A model generated the notes under the pieces. The model saw nothing but the letters and a program-made list of their open reading frames with translations, had not been told where the DNA came from and ran no database searches. Both the position numbers and the translations under genes were made by a program. DNA of 64,000 nt from Cellulomonas edaphi (GTDB lineage: Bacteria; Actinomycetota; Actinomycetes; Actinomycetales; Cellulomonadaceae): the NCBI RefSeq assembly GCF_030362815.1, contig NZ_JAUCGR010000002.1:682001-746000 (forward strand), in the 5' to 3' direction. The stretch's first letter is position 1. Each line of letters begins with the position of its first letter. Below, piece after piece: positions 18,094 through 26,681 of the stretch.

Positions 18094-18870
18094 TCAGCCC
18101 TGCGCGTCGCGCCAGGCCACCCACCTCGTCACGAGGTCGAGGTCGTAGTCGGGGCCGGAGACACCGATCGTGAACAGCGTCGCGCCCGCGGCGACCAACG
18201 GGTCGACGACCTCCTCCGGGGGTCGCGAGACCCCGACGGACCGCTCGACCAGCGACGCCGTGTCGCGACCGACCGCCTGACCGTGCTCGTCGAGGATCGC
18301 GCTCTTGCGGGTGAGCGACTCGACGTCGCCGAACGAGTGCCACGCGTCGGCGTGCTCGGCGACCACGCGGAGCGTCTTGCGCTCCCCGCCACCGCCGATG
18401 AGCACGGGGATGTCCCGCGTCGGGGCAGGGTTGGACGCTGCCCACCGCGTCTTGATGCGCGGCAGGGCCTGCGCGAGGTCGGCGATCCGCGACCCGGCCG
18501 TGCCGAACTCGTAGCCGAACTGGTCGTAGTCCTTCTCGAACCAGCCCGCGCCGATGCCCAGGATCAGGCGGCCGCCGCTGATGTGGTCGACCGTGCGGGC
18601 CATGTCCGCCAGCAGCTCGGGGTTGCGGTAGGAGTTGCAGGTGACCAGGGCGCCGATCTCGACGCGTTCCGTCTGCTCGGCCCACGCGCCCAGCATGGTC
18701 CAGCACTCGAAGTGCTTGCCGTCCGGGTCGCCGCTGAGCGGGAAGAAGTGGTCCCAGTTGAAGATCACGTCGACACCGGCGTCCTCGGCGCGGCGGACCG
18801 CGTCCCGGATCTGGCCGTAGTCGGCGTGCTGGGGCTGGAGCTGGACACCGATGCGCACGGGGAAGGTCAC
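18094..18870 (-). CDS. LLM class F420-dependent oxidoreductase
   Basis: A 258-residue luciferase-like TIM barrel: VRIGVQLQPQHADYGQIRDAVRRAEDAGVDVIFNWDHFFPL, then VEIGALVTCNSYRNPELLADMARTVDHISGGRLILGIGAGWFEKDYDQFGYEFG. This block is the hallmark of actinobacterial F420-dependent LLM proteins. IPVLIGGGGERKTLRVVAEHADAWHSFG follows. Physiological substrate unknown. It is on the short side for the family (commonly 260-340). GTG at 18870 follows a TACGCT hexamer by 7 nt. Its stop converges with the SRPBCC stop, leaving only 6 bp between the genes. Confidence 0.9.
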   Translation of the reverse strand: MTFPVRIGVQLQPQHADYGQIRDAVRRAEDAGVDVIFNWDHFFPLSGDPDGKHFECWTMLGAWAEQTERVEIGALVTCNSYRNPELLADMARTVDHISGGRLILGIGAGWFEKDYDQFGYEFGTAGSRIADLAQALPRIKTRWAASNPAPTRDIPVLIGGGGERKTLRVVAEHADAWHSFGDVESLTRKSAILDEHGQAVGRDTASLVERSVGVSRPPEEVVDPLVAAGATLFTIGVSGPDYDLDLVTRWVAWRDAQG

Positions 18871-18922
18871 GCTCCCGAGCGTAGGCGGGCTGGCCCGCCC
18901 GCGCGCTCGGGCCGGCTCGGCG

Positions 18923-18953
18923 TCTCAGATGTCGACGTCTCAGATGTCGACGT
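18923..18953. repeat. 15-bp direct tandem repeat
   Basis: GTCTCAGATGTCGAC occurs twice in direct succession in the spacer between the LLM gene start and the end of the downstream-facing lipoprotein gene. It is too short to be a mobile element footprint and may be a slipped-strand duplication. Confidence 0.55.
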
Positions 18954-18979
18954 CCGCCGGCACGGGACCGGCGGGCGGC

Positions 18980-20890
18980 TCACTGGTAGGTGACCAGGTC
19001 CGGCTTCGGTCGAATGGCGTAGGTCTTCCTCGGCGACAGCATGGGGTGGTCCTCGTCGACGAAGTTCTTCCATCCCCAGCGCACCTCGGGAGCACCCGCG
19101 CGGAGCGCCTTCCACGTGCCGCGCTTGGCCGGCTGCGTGCCCTGGCCGTCCACGTGGATGAGCAGCGCGAGCTCGTCGTGCGACGTGTCGAGCGCGTCCC
19201 GGTCGCTGATCATCCGGAGCGAGAACTGGTGCAGCACGAGCATCTTCTGCGGCAGGTGGCGGTGGGCCGTGAACTCGGCGAGCCAGTCGGCGACCGCGTT
19301 GACCTCGCCGACCTTGACCGAGCCGATCTGCTCGAGGTGCACCTGGTGCTTGGTGAGCCGCCACTCGGGGTCGAGCGCGAGCCCCACGTGGGGCAGCGCG
19401 AGCAGCGACGAGTAGCGCTTGGCCTGGGTGAGGAAGTCGGAACGGCCGGGCTGCAGGTCGAGCACCACGGCCACGCCCCTCTTCTGCGCCGCCCGGACGA
19501 TCGGCCGGAGCTCGGCCACGGACCGCTCGCGCGAGTAGTCCCCGTCGGAGCCGGGTCCCGCCGAGGCGATGGTCGCGATGACCTCGACCATCGGGACCAC
19601 GGTCGCCTTGGTCAGCGGCGCGTACCGGGCCGCGGTCTTCTTCGCCCGCGTCAGCGTCTTCGGCACCGACTGCTCCCCGAGCAGGCCCAGGGCCGCGCTC
19701 CCCGGCGTCCCGTACAGCGCGACGTACCGCTTGGTCCTCACGCCCGGACCGGTGGGGAACATGAGCTGGCCGCCGCCGGGGATCTGGACGCCCGTGCGGG
19801 CGGTCGCAATGCGCGCCGCCAGCGTGGCCGGCGAGCCGAAACCGGTGCCGAGCGCGAGCACGCGCTGCGGGTCGGCCGCCGCGACGGCCCGGACGGTCGC
19901 GGCCGTCGCGCGCGGGTCGCCGCCCGGCACCGCGACCACGGGGACCCCCGCCGCGCGCGCGGTCGCCAGGGCGGCCACGGGGGTGTGCCCCGTGCCGACG
20001 AGGGCGACCACGCCGGCCGGCGCCGTGGGGCGGCTCGGCGGCGCGGGCGTCGGCGGCGCGTCCACGCCCGCGCTCCCCTGGGACGACCGAGTGGCCGACG
20101 CGAGCGGGGTCGCGGTCGACGACGACGACGGAGTGGCCGACGAGAGCGGGGTCGTGGTCGATGAGGAGGACGGAGCGGCCGTCGGCGGGGTGGCGTGCGC
20201 CTTCTCTGCCGGCGCCTCCCCGCGGCCGTCGACGAGTGCCACCGGCGCGTCGCCCGCGAGCGCGGCCACGGCCCGGCTCCGCGCGGCGTTCCCCTTCTTC
20301 ACGGCCACCGCCGGCCGGAACGGCACGCCGGTCGCGGCGGCCAGCGCGCGCGCTCCCGCACCCGCGACGACGGGCAGCACCACGACCCCGGGCAGGTGCG
20401 GCGCCCGGCCGACGGTGACCACGCGCTTGGTGCCCAGCCGGCGTGCCTCGTCGGCGACCGTGGCGGCATCCACTCCTCCGCCGGTCAGCAGCATCGGTGC
20501 GCCGAGGGCGACGGCCGCCGACGCGGCGGTGAGCTGGCCGCGCGGGTCGTCGAGGGCGGCGAGCACCACCGTGGGTGCGGCGGCGAACAGCGCGCGAGAG
20601 GTCTCGAGCGCGGCCCGGGCGTCGGGGGTCGCGACGATCGTCGCCTCGGTGCGGGGCACCTGCACGGCCGAGCCGGGTGCGGCCTCGGGCGTGCCCGGCG
20701 CGTCGGGCGACGGGGAGGGCGATGCCGAAGGCGACAGGGAGGCGCGGGGCGACGCGGTCACCGACGCGTCCGCGCCCGGACGTGCCGCGGGCGGCGTGGT
20801 GCCGGCGGTGCACCCGGCGAGCAGGCCGAGCGCGACCAGGCCGGCCACGGCCGCCGCACGGCGGGCGCGACCGGGACGCGTGAACAGCAC
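18980..20890 (-). CDS. Lipoprotein with CWB2-like segments and Ser/Thr linker
   Basis: About 636 residues. The signal peptide ends in a lipobox, GLLAGC, so it is a predicted diacylglyceryl lipoprotein on the outer face of the membrane. Residues of about 60-200 resemble the cell-wall-binding repeat 2 fold: TVVLAALDDPRGQLTAASAAVALGAPMLLTGGG and DEARRLGTKRVVTVGRA. A Ser/Thr/Pro linker with a 14-residue tandem unit follows. The large C-terminal domain (TRAKKTAARYAPLTKATVVPMVEVIATIAS; VAVVLDLQPGRSDFLTQAKRYSSLLALPHVGLALDPEWRL) looks like a TIM-barrel-type module known from uncharacterised actinobacterial proteins. GTG at 20890 has AGGGAG 7 nt upstream. Catalytic function unknown. Confidence 0.7.
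   Translation of the reverse strand: MLFTRPGRARRAAAVAGLVALGLLAGCTAGTTPPAARPGADASVTASPRASLSPSASPSPSPDAPGTPEAAPGSAVQVPRTEATIVATPDARAALETSRALFAAAPTVVLAALDDPRGQLTAASAAVALGAPMLLTGGGVDAATVADEARRLGTKRVVTVGRAPHLPGVVVLPVVAGAGARALAAATGVPFRPAVAVKKGNAARSRAVAALAGDAPVALVDGRGEAPAEKAHATPPTAAPSSSSTTTPLSSATPSSSSTATPLASATRSSQGSAGVDAPPTPAPPSRPTAPAGVVALVGTGHTPVAALATARAAGVPVVAVPGGDPRATAATVRAVAAADPQRVLALGTGFGSPATLAARIATARTGVQIPGGGQLMFPTGPGVRTKRYVALYGTPGSAALGLLGEQSVPKTLTRAKKTAARYAPLTKATVVPMVEVIATIASAGPGSDGDYSRERSVAELRPIVRAAQKRGVAVVLDLQPGRSDFLTQAKRYSSLLALPHVGLALDPEWRLTKHQVHLEQIGSVKVGEVNAVADWLAEFTAHRHLPQKMLVLHQFSLRMISDRDALDTSHDELALLIHVDGQGTQPAKRGTWKALRAGAPEVRWGWKNFVDEDHPMLSPRKTYAIRPKPDLVTYQ
20083..20166. repeat. 42-bp in-frame tandem repeat inside the lipoprotein gene
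   Basis: Two diverged copies of a 42-bp unit (14 codons), plus a partial third, encode the Ser/Thr/Pro linker (SS-STxTPLxSAT pattern). The first copy starts near 20083 and the second near 20125. In-frame expansion changes the linker length without changing the domains. Confidence 0.65.
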
Positions 20891-20998
20891 GGCGGGACTC
20901 CCTCGGTCGATCCAGCCCGCCACTGTAGGTGCTTCGCGCAGACACGCCGACGACGGGACACGCCGACCCACGCGCCCGGGGCGCAGCGGGGCGAGCCG

Positions 20999-21640
20999 TC
21001 AGCCCTCGCGCGGCTGCTCCAGCTCGTTGACCCCGAGGCCGCGCAGGAACCGCGGCCCGCGGGCGGCGAGCTCCGCCTCGAACTGCGCCGCCCAGGGCCC
21101 GTACGGGCTCCGCGACAGGGCGTCGTTGGAGAACCGCTGGTCGTCGGTCACCTCGGTGACGCAGAACGCCGGGATCTGCAGGTCGGTCACCGGGCCGCCG
21201 CGCTCCACCTCGGCGACGACCAGCGGGGCGTTGTCGCCGCCGAACGTGTCGATGACCCACCCGTCCGCGCCCAGCCACGACGAGTGCCGCGTCTTGACGA
21301 TGCGCGAGCCGCCGCGCCGGATCATCTCCAGGCCCACCGCGACGTCGATCTCCCGCTCCGCCTCGTAGCGGGTGCCCTGGTTCATGGGCCCCTTGAGCGT
21401 GATCGCGCAGAAGTCGACCTGCTCCGCGCACGCGTCCAGCACCGTGAGCGGATCGAGCGACGTGTCCAGCACCGGCACGCCTCCCGAGGTCTGCGCCCGC
21501 AGCCGGATCGCGAAGCCCTCGTCGGCCAGGTAGTAGCTCTGCACGATCAGCGTGGGTGCACCGTCCACCAGCTCCAGGGGCAGGTCGCGCACCCAGAAGC
21601 GCCGCTCGAACTCGAAGTCTCCGTACCCCGTGTCGCTCAC
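20999..21640 (-). CDS. CYTH domain protein
   Basis: A 213-residue CYTH (triphosphate tunnel metalloenzyme-like) protein. DFEFERRFWVRDLP is the N-terminal ExExR/K signature, followed by QSYYLADEGFAIRLRAQ, FCAITLKGPMNQGTRYEAEREIDV, SRIVKTRHSS and DGWVIDTFGGDNAPLVVAEVERGG. The alternating charged strands line the tunnel that binds triphosphates and a divalent metal. The substrate (inorganic triphosphate, ThTP, CDP or other) is not known. GTG at 21640 follows a TACGCT hexamer (21652-21647) by 6 nt, leaderless, so it is transcribed separately from the ABC genes behind it. Confidence 0.87.
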   Translation of the reverse strand: MSDTGYGDFEFERRFWVRDLPLELVDGAPTLIVQSYYLADEGFAIRLRAQTSGGVPVLDTSLDPLTVLDACAEQVDFCAITLKGPMNQGTRYEAEREIDVAVGLEMIRRGGSRIVKTRHSSWLGADGWVIDTFGGDNAPLVVAEVERGGPVTDLQIPAFCVTEVTDDQRFSNDALSRSPYGPWAAQFEAELAARGPRFLRGLGVNELEQPREG

Positions 21641-21656
21641 ACCGTGAGCGTAGGCG

Positions 21657-24188
21657 TCAGTCGGTGCTCACGGCCTCGAGCACGGCGAGCCGCGCCGCGC
21701 GCACCGCGGGTCCGACGGCGGCGAGCACGCCGACGACGATCGCGAGCCCGAGCATCGCCAGCAGCGACGACCACGGCACGGCGAGCGTCCGCAGGCCCAC
21801 GTCCGCGAACACCGTGGGCAGGGTGGCCGCCAGCGCGACCCCCACGGCCAGCCCCACCACGGTGCCGAACAGCGCGGTGAGCACCGACTCCGCGGTGATC
21901 GTCGCCGCGAGCTGGAACCGCCCGAGACCGACGGCGCGCAGCAGGCCGATCTCCCGGGTCCGCTCGATCACGGAGAGCGCGAGCGTGTTGACGATCCCGA
22001 GCACGGCGATCACCACGGACAGCCCGAGCAACGCGTAGAGGATCACCAGGACGCGGTCCACCTGGTCGGACAGCTCGGAGACGAACTCGTCGGGATCCAT
22101 GACCGTGACCACCACGTACGGCCGCACGGTCGCGGTGAGCTGCTCGCGCACCGTGGCGAGCGACGCCCCCGGCACCACGGTCACGAACACCGTGAGCACC
22201 TGCTGCTGCGCCGCCGGCACCAGCGAGTCGAGCAGCGACTCAGGCACCACGAGGGGCACGCCGAACGCGGGCGAGTCGATGACCGCGCCGATCACCGCCG
22301 TGCGCGACCCCCGCTCACCGGCGAGCGTCACACGGTCGCCCACCGACCAGCCGTGGTCCTCGGCGGAGGTCCGCTGCACCGCCACCTGACCTGACGCCAA
22401 CGCCGGACCCAGCTCGCCGGCGACCGACTCGACGTCGATGCTGCGCCCCGCCGCGCCCGGGTCGATGCCGGAGACGGCGGTCGACGACCCGTCCACCAGC
22501 AGCGCCGCGTTCGCGAAGGCGTCCGCGGCCCGCACGTCCGGCAGCGCCCGCACGTCGTCGAGCGCCTGCGTCGGCACGTTCGAGGACGGCGGGGCCCTCA
22601 GCACGAAGTCGGCCGTCGCCTCCTGCGACACGATCGCGCGCGTCGAGGCCTGCGCCGTGGAGGCGATGACCGCGGAGGCGCCCACCAGCGCCATGCCGAT
22701 CAGCAGCGCCCCCGCGGTGTTCGCGGTCCGGCGCGGGTTGCGCGTGACGTTGCCCCTGGCCAGGCGACCGACGGGGCGCAGCGGCAGCAGGACCGCGCCC
22801 AGCACCCGCAGCACGGAGCGGGCCAGCACGGGCGAGACCGCCAGCACGCCCAGTACCACGCCCGCGGCTCCGTAGCCGAGCAGCGCACCCGCGTGGTCCG
22901 ACCCCGGCCGCGCCATGGCCAGCCCCACGCACCCGACCCCGAGCACCAGCAGCACCACGCCGACCGCGGCACGGCGCCGCAGCGAGCGCTCGGGCACGGT
23001 CACCTCGTCGCGCAGCGCCTCGACCGGCGGGACCAGGGCCGCCCGCCGTGCGGGGACCGCCGCTGCCGCGACGCTCACCAGCGTGCCGATCAGCACCGAC
23101 ACCAGCACGGTGAACCCGTCGAGCGGGATGCGCCCGGTGAGCTCCATGCCGAGACCGGCGAGCACCCGACGCAGCACCACGACGAGCCCGAGACCGGCCA
23201 GCACGCCGCAGGCGGCACCGACCAGCCCGACGACGACCGCCTGCAGCACGATCGACGCGAACACCTGGAGCGGGGAGGCGCCCACCGCCCGCAGCAGCGC
23301 GAGCTCACGCGTGCGCTGCCGCACCCACATCGAGAACGTGTTGGCGATGATGAACGCGCCCACGAACAGCGAGATCCCCGCGAACACCAGCAGGAACGTG
23401 GTGATGAACCCGAGCACGCGGTCGATCGAGGCCGTCGTCTCCGCGCGCACCTGCTCGCCCGTGACGGCTTCCGCGTCGCTGCCCACCACCGGGGCGAGCC
23501 TGTCCACGAGCTCGTCCTCCGAGACGCCGTCGCCCGCGTACACGCCGATCGACGGCACCTCGCCGTCGGGTGCGAACAGCTGCGTCGCGGTGCTCGTGTC
23601 GACGAAGACCACGGTCGCGCCCGCCAGGGCCGAGCCGAGCCCCACCTCGCCCACCACGCGGACGTCGCGCACCTCGCCCGCGAGCACCACCTGCGCCGGG
23701 CCACCCAGCGCGAGGCCCGAGGAGGCCAGCGTCGCGGACTCGAGCGCGACCTCGTCGGGGCCGCGCGGCGCGTGGCCGGCCACGAGGGCGAGCGCGGGGT
23801 CGCGGGGGTCGTAGGCGAGCGCGAAGCTGGGCGCCTGCGTGCTCTGCACGGCCGTGCCGTCCGCGCCCACGAGGACCGCCGGGCCCTGCAGGTCGGGGAG
23901 CACCAGCTCGACCCCGTCGACGCGCTCCAGCGCCGGGACCAGGTCGAGCGGCACGAGGGTGCGGCTCGCCGAGCCGAGGCTGCCGGTCACCGATGCCGCC
24001 TCGTGCGCTCCCCGGACGTAGGCGTCGCCGAGGGTCGTGGTCGCCACGATGTCCGTGAACGTGGAACCCAGCATGGTCCGCAGCGCGAACGTCCCGGCGA
24101 CGAACGCGACGCCCAGCGTCACGGCCAGCACCGAGAGCAGGAACCGGACGAGGTGCGCGCGGATGCCCCGCAGCGCGACGCGGATCAT
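21657..24188 (-). CDS. ABC transporter permease, two FtsX/MacB domains
   Basis: An 843-residue integral membrane protein. Helix 1 (LVRFLLSVLAVTLGVAFVAGTFAL) is followed by a periplasmic MacB-like domain, then three helices of the first FtsX domain (ISLFVGAFIIANTFSMWVRQRTRELALLRAVGASPLQVFASIVLQ). A second extracytoplasmic domain follows, then a second FtsX domain (LSVVIAVLGIVNTLALSVIERTREIGLLRAVGLGRFQLAATITAES). The NTF/NTL and RxRExALLRAVGA coupling helices are typical of LolE/MacB-type exporters. The ATG at 24188 overlaps the ATPase stop as ATGA, so the two are made together. Substrate unknown. Confidence 0.92.
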   Translation of the reverse strand: MIRVALRGIRAHLVRFLLSVLAVTLGVAFVAGTFALRTMLGSTFTDIVATTTLGDAYVRGAHEAASVTGSLGSASRTLVPLDLVPALERVDGVELVLPDLQGPAVLVGADGTAVQSTQAPSFALAYDPRDPALALVAGHAPRGPDEVALESATLASSGLALGGPAQVVLAGEVRDVRVVGEVGLGSALAGATVVFVDTSTATQLFAPDGEVPSIGVYAGDGVSEDELVDRLAPVVGSDAEAVTGEQVRAETTASIDRVLGFITTFLLVFAGISLFVGAFIIANTFSMWVRQRTRELALLRAVGASPLQVFASIVLQAVVVGLVGAACGVLAGLGLVVVLRRVLAGLGMELTGRIPLDGFTVLVSVLIGTLVSVAAAAVPARRAALVPPVEALRDEVTVPERSLRRRAAVGVVLLVLGVGCVGLAMARPGSDHAGALLGYGAAGVVLGVLAVSPVLARSVLRVLGAVLLPLRPVGRLARGNVTRNPRRTANTAGALLIGMALVGASAVIASTAQASTRAIVSQEATADFVLRAPPSSNVPTQALDDVRALPDVRAADAFANAALLVDGSSTAVSGIDPGAAGRSIDVESVAGELGPALASGQVAVQRTSAEDHGWSVGDRVTLAGERGSRTAVIGAVIDSPAFGVPLVVPESLLDSLVPAAQQQVLTVFVTVVPGASLATVREQLTATVRPYVVVTVMDPDEFVSELSDQVDRVLVILYALLGLSVVIAVLGIVNTLALSVIERTREIGLLRAVGLGRFQLAATITAESVLTALFGTVVGLAVGVALAATLPTVFADVGLRTLAVPWSSLLAMLGLAIVVGVLAAVGPAVRAARLAVLEAVSTD

Positions 24189-24937
24189 CCGTCGCGCTCG
24201 CGCGGGCCACCCGTGAGCGCACCGAGCCTGTCCAGCACGGCCGCGCGCGTGGGCGCACGCAGCTCGTCGACCACCCGTCCGTCGGCCAGGAAGAGCACCC
24301 GGTGCGCGTAGCCCGCGGAGGTCGCGTCGTGCGTCACCATCACCACCGACTGGCCCAGCTCGTCGACGCTGCGGCGCAGGAATCCCAGCACCTCGGCCGC
24401 CGACGTCGAGTCCAGGTTGCCCGTCGGCTCGTCGGCGAAGACCACCGCTGGTCGCGCCACCAGCGCCCGTGCGCAGGCGACGCGCTGCTGCTGGCCCCCG
24501 GACAGCTCGGCGGGGCGGTGCCCCAGCCGGTCGGTCAGTCCCAAGGTCCGCACGACGAGGTCGAGGTGGTCGGTGTCGACCGGGCGCCGGGCGATGTCGA
24601 GGGGCAGCGTGATGTTCTCCAGCGCGGTCAGCGTCGGCACCAGGTTGTACGCCTGGAAGACGAAGCCCACCCGTGTCCGCCGCAAGGTCGTCAGGCGGCG
24701 CTCGGACATCTCGCTCACGGGCTCGCCGTCCACCACCACCGATCCCGACGTCGGCCGGTCGAGCCCGGCGAGGCAGTGCATCAGGGTCGACTTGCCGGAG
24801 CCGGACGCGCCCATGATCGCGGTCAGCTCGCCGCGCACCAGGTCGACGTCCACGCCGTCCAGGGCACGCACGGCCGTCGGGCCCTGGCCGTAGACCTTGA
24901 CGAGGTCGCGCGCGGAGGCGACGACGGACGGCGGCAT
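24185..24937 (-). CDS. ABC transporter ATP-binding protein, LolD/MacB type
   Basis: A 250-residue ATPase with Walker A GASGSGKST, Q-loop FVFQAYNLVPTLTALENITLPL, signature LSGGQQQRVACARALV, Walker B VVFADEPTGNLDS and H-loop VMVTHDA. The sequence AYNLVPTLTALENI is diagnostic of the MacB/LolD/FtsE-like subfamily that drives FtsX-type permeases. It overlaps the permease by 4 nt. ATG at 24937 is used; about 250 bp separate it from the divergent DEAD-box gene. Confidence 0.93.
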   Translation of the reverse strand: MPPSVVASARDLVKVYGQGPTAVRALDGVDVDLVRGELTAIMGASGSGKSTLMHCLAGLDRPTSGSVVVDGEPVSEMSERRLTTLRRTRVGFVFQAYNLVPTLTALENITLPLDIARRPVDTDHLDLVVRTLGLTDRLGHRPAELSGGQQQRVACARALVARPAVVFADEPTGNLDSTSAAEVLGFLRRSVDELGQSVVMVTHDATSAGYAHRVLFLADGRVVDELRAPTRAAVLDRLGALTGGPRERDG

Positions 24938-25193
24938 GGTGGACCTCGTGACCTCGGGTGCGGGGAGTCGATCGTCTCGCCTCGCGCGCCACGGCGCGAC
25001 GGCTCGCGTGTCTTTCGTCACCCGGCACCGGCCCGGGCGGCGGAGTGTGAGATGGTGGGGCCTCCGGGAGCGCCGCACGTCTGCGCGCGCCCCGCGTCGT
25101 GGAGATCGCCCGAGCCCGCACGTCTGACTGATGACGGACTGACTCGGTTGCTTACGCGGCGATCCCGACCCCAGCCCCGAGAGGCCTACTGCT

Positions 25194-26648
25194 GTGACGA
25201 CTTTCGCCGACCTCGGCGTGCCCGCTGCCCTTGTCCGCACCCTGACGGACCAGGGCATCACCGCGCCCTTCCCCATCCAGACCGCCACCCTGCCCGACTC
25301 GCTCGCCGGCACCGACGTGCTCGGCCGCGGCCGCACGGGCTCCGGCAAGACCCTCGCCTTCGCGCTCCCGCTCGTGGTGCGCACCGCCGCCGCCAAGGCT
25401 CGCACGGTGGCACGGCGCCCGCGTGCGCTGGTCCTCGCCCCCACCCGTGAGCTCGCCACGCAGATCGACGCGACCGTGGCCCCGCTGGCCGCGGCGCTCG
25501 GCCTGTCGACCACGACGATCTTCGGCGGCGTCGCCCAGTCGCGCCAGGTCACCGCGCTCGACCGCGGCGTGGACATCGTCATCGCCTGCCCCGGTCGGCT
25601 CGAGGACCTGCTGAAGCAGCGCCTCGTGTCGCTCGACGACGTGCAGATCACCGTGCTCGACGAGGCCGACCACATGGCCGACCTCGGCTTCCTGCCGGTG
25701 GTCAAGCGCCTGCTCGACCGCACCCCCACGGGCGGCCAGCGCCTGCTGTTCTCCGCGACGCTGGACAACGGCGTCGACGTGATCGTCAAGCGCTACCTGC
25801 GCACGCCGGTCGAGCACGCCGTGGACAGCGCGGCCTCGCCCGTCTCGACCATGACCCACCACGTGCTCGAGGTCCGCGACGCCGAGACCAAGAAGGCCGT
25901 CGTCGCCCAGCTCGCCTCGGGCACGGGCCGCCGCGTGCTGTTCATGCGCACCAAGCACCACGCCAAGAAGCTCGCCAAGCAGCTCACGGCCGACGGCATC
26001 CCCGCGGTCGACCTGCACGGCAACCTGGGCCAGGGCGCGCGCGAGCGCAACCTCGAGGCGTTCTCCTCGGGCGCGGTCAAGGTGCTCGTCGCGACGGACA
26101 TCGCCGCGCGCGGCATCCACATCGACGACGTCGAGCTGGTCATCCACGTGGACCCGCCCGCCGAGCACAAGGCCTACCTGCACCGCTCGGGCCGCACCGC
26201 GCGGGCCGGTTCCGGGGGCGACGTGGTCACCCTCGTCCTGCCCGAGCAGCGGGGTGACGTCCGAGCCCTGACGCGGGCCGCGAAGATCACCGCGCAGCCC
26301 CAGCAGGTCCTCCCGGGCGACGCGGTGCTCACGCGCCTCGTCGGCGAGGTGGCGCCGCACGTGCGCCCCGCGCCCGTGCAGGCGCAGCCGGCGGCGCGCC
26401 CGAAGTCCGGCGCGTCCGCGGGCCAGCGTTCGGGTCGCGGCCGCGGCCAGGGCTCCGCCCCCGCCGGCCAGCGCCGCACGGGGACCACCACGTACACGAC
26501 GTCGACCGGCCAGGCGCCCGGCGCCCCCACGCCCGGCTCCTCCTCGTCCGCGGGTCAGGCCCGCGCGGCGGGTGACGGCGCCGCGCGCCGCCGCCGTCGC
26601 GGCGGCCGCGGCCGTGGTGCTGCGGCTCCCCGCTCCGCGGGGGCCTGA
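25194..26648 (+). CDS. DEAD-box RNA helicase
   Basis: A 484-residue RNA helicase: Q motif FPIQTATLPDSLAG, motif I GRGRTGSGKT, Ia PTRELATQI, II VLDEADHMADLGF (DEAD), III SATLD, IV-V VATDIAARGIHIDDVELVIH, VI HRSGRTARAG. The C-terminal 110 residues are Ala/Gly/Arg/Gln-rich low complexity (RSGRGRGQGSAPAGQRR, then RRRRRGGRGRGAA). This RGG-like tail is typical of RNA-binding helicases. GTG start at 25194. The 256-bp region ahead is long for this compact genome and may contain a structured leader, as seen for cold-shock helicases (inference). Confidence 0.94.
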   Translation: MTTFADLGVPAALVRTLTDQGITAPFPIQTATLPDSLAGTDVLGRGRTGSGKTLAFALPLVVRTAAAKARTVARRPRALVLAPTRELATQIDATVAPLAAALGLSTTTIFGGVAQSRQVTALDRGVDIVIACPGRLEDLLKQRLVSLDDVQITVLDEADHMADLGFLPVVKRLLDRTPTGGQRLLFSATLDNGVDVIVKRYLRTPVEHAVDSAASPVSTMTHHVLEVRDAETKKAVVAQLASGTGRRVLFMRTKHHAKKLAKQLTADGIPAVDLHGNLGQGARERNLEAFSSGAVKVLVATDIAARGIHIDDVELVIHVDPPAEHKAYLHRSGRTARAGSGGDVVTLVLPEQRGDVRALTRAAKITAQPQQVLPGDAVLTRLVGEVAPHVRPAPVQAQPAARPKSGASAGQRSGRGRGQGSAPAGQRRTGTTTYTTSTGQAPGAPTPGSSSSAGQARAAGDGAARRRRRGGRGRGAAAPRSAGA

Positions 26649-26681
26649 GCCTCCGCCTACCCACGCACTCGGGCGCCCGCT

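Noticed and set aside
21657-25121. Continuous 1,154-residue reading of the ABC permease frame
   Set aside because: The first 300 residues are an out-of-frame reading of the ATPase gene. The ATGA overlap at 24188-24185 marks the true permease start.
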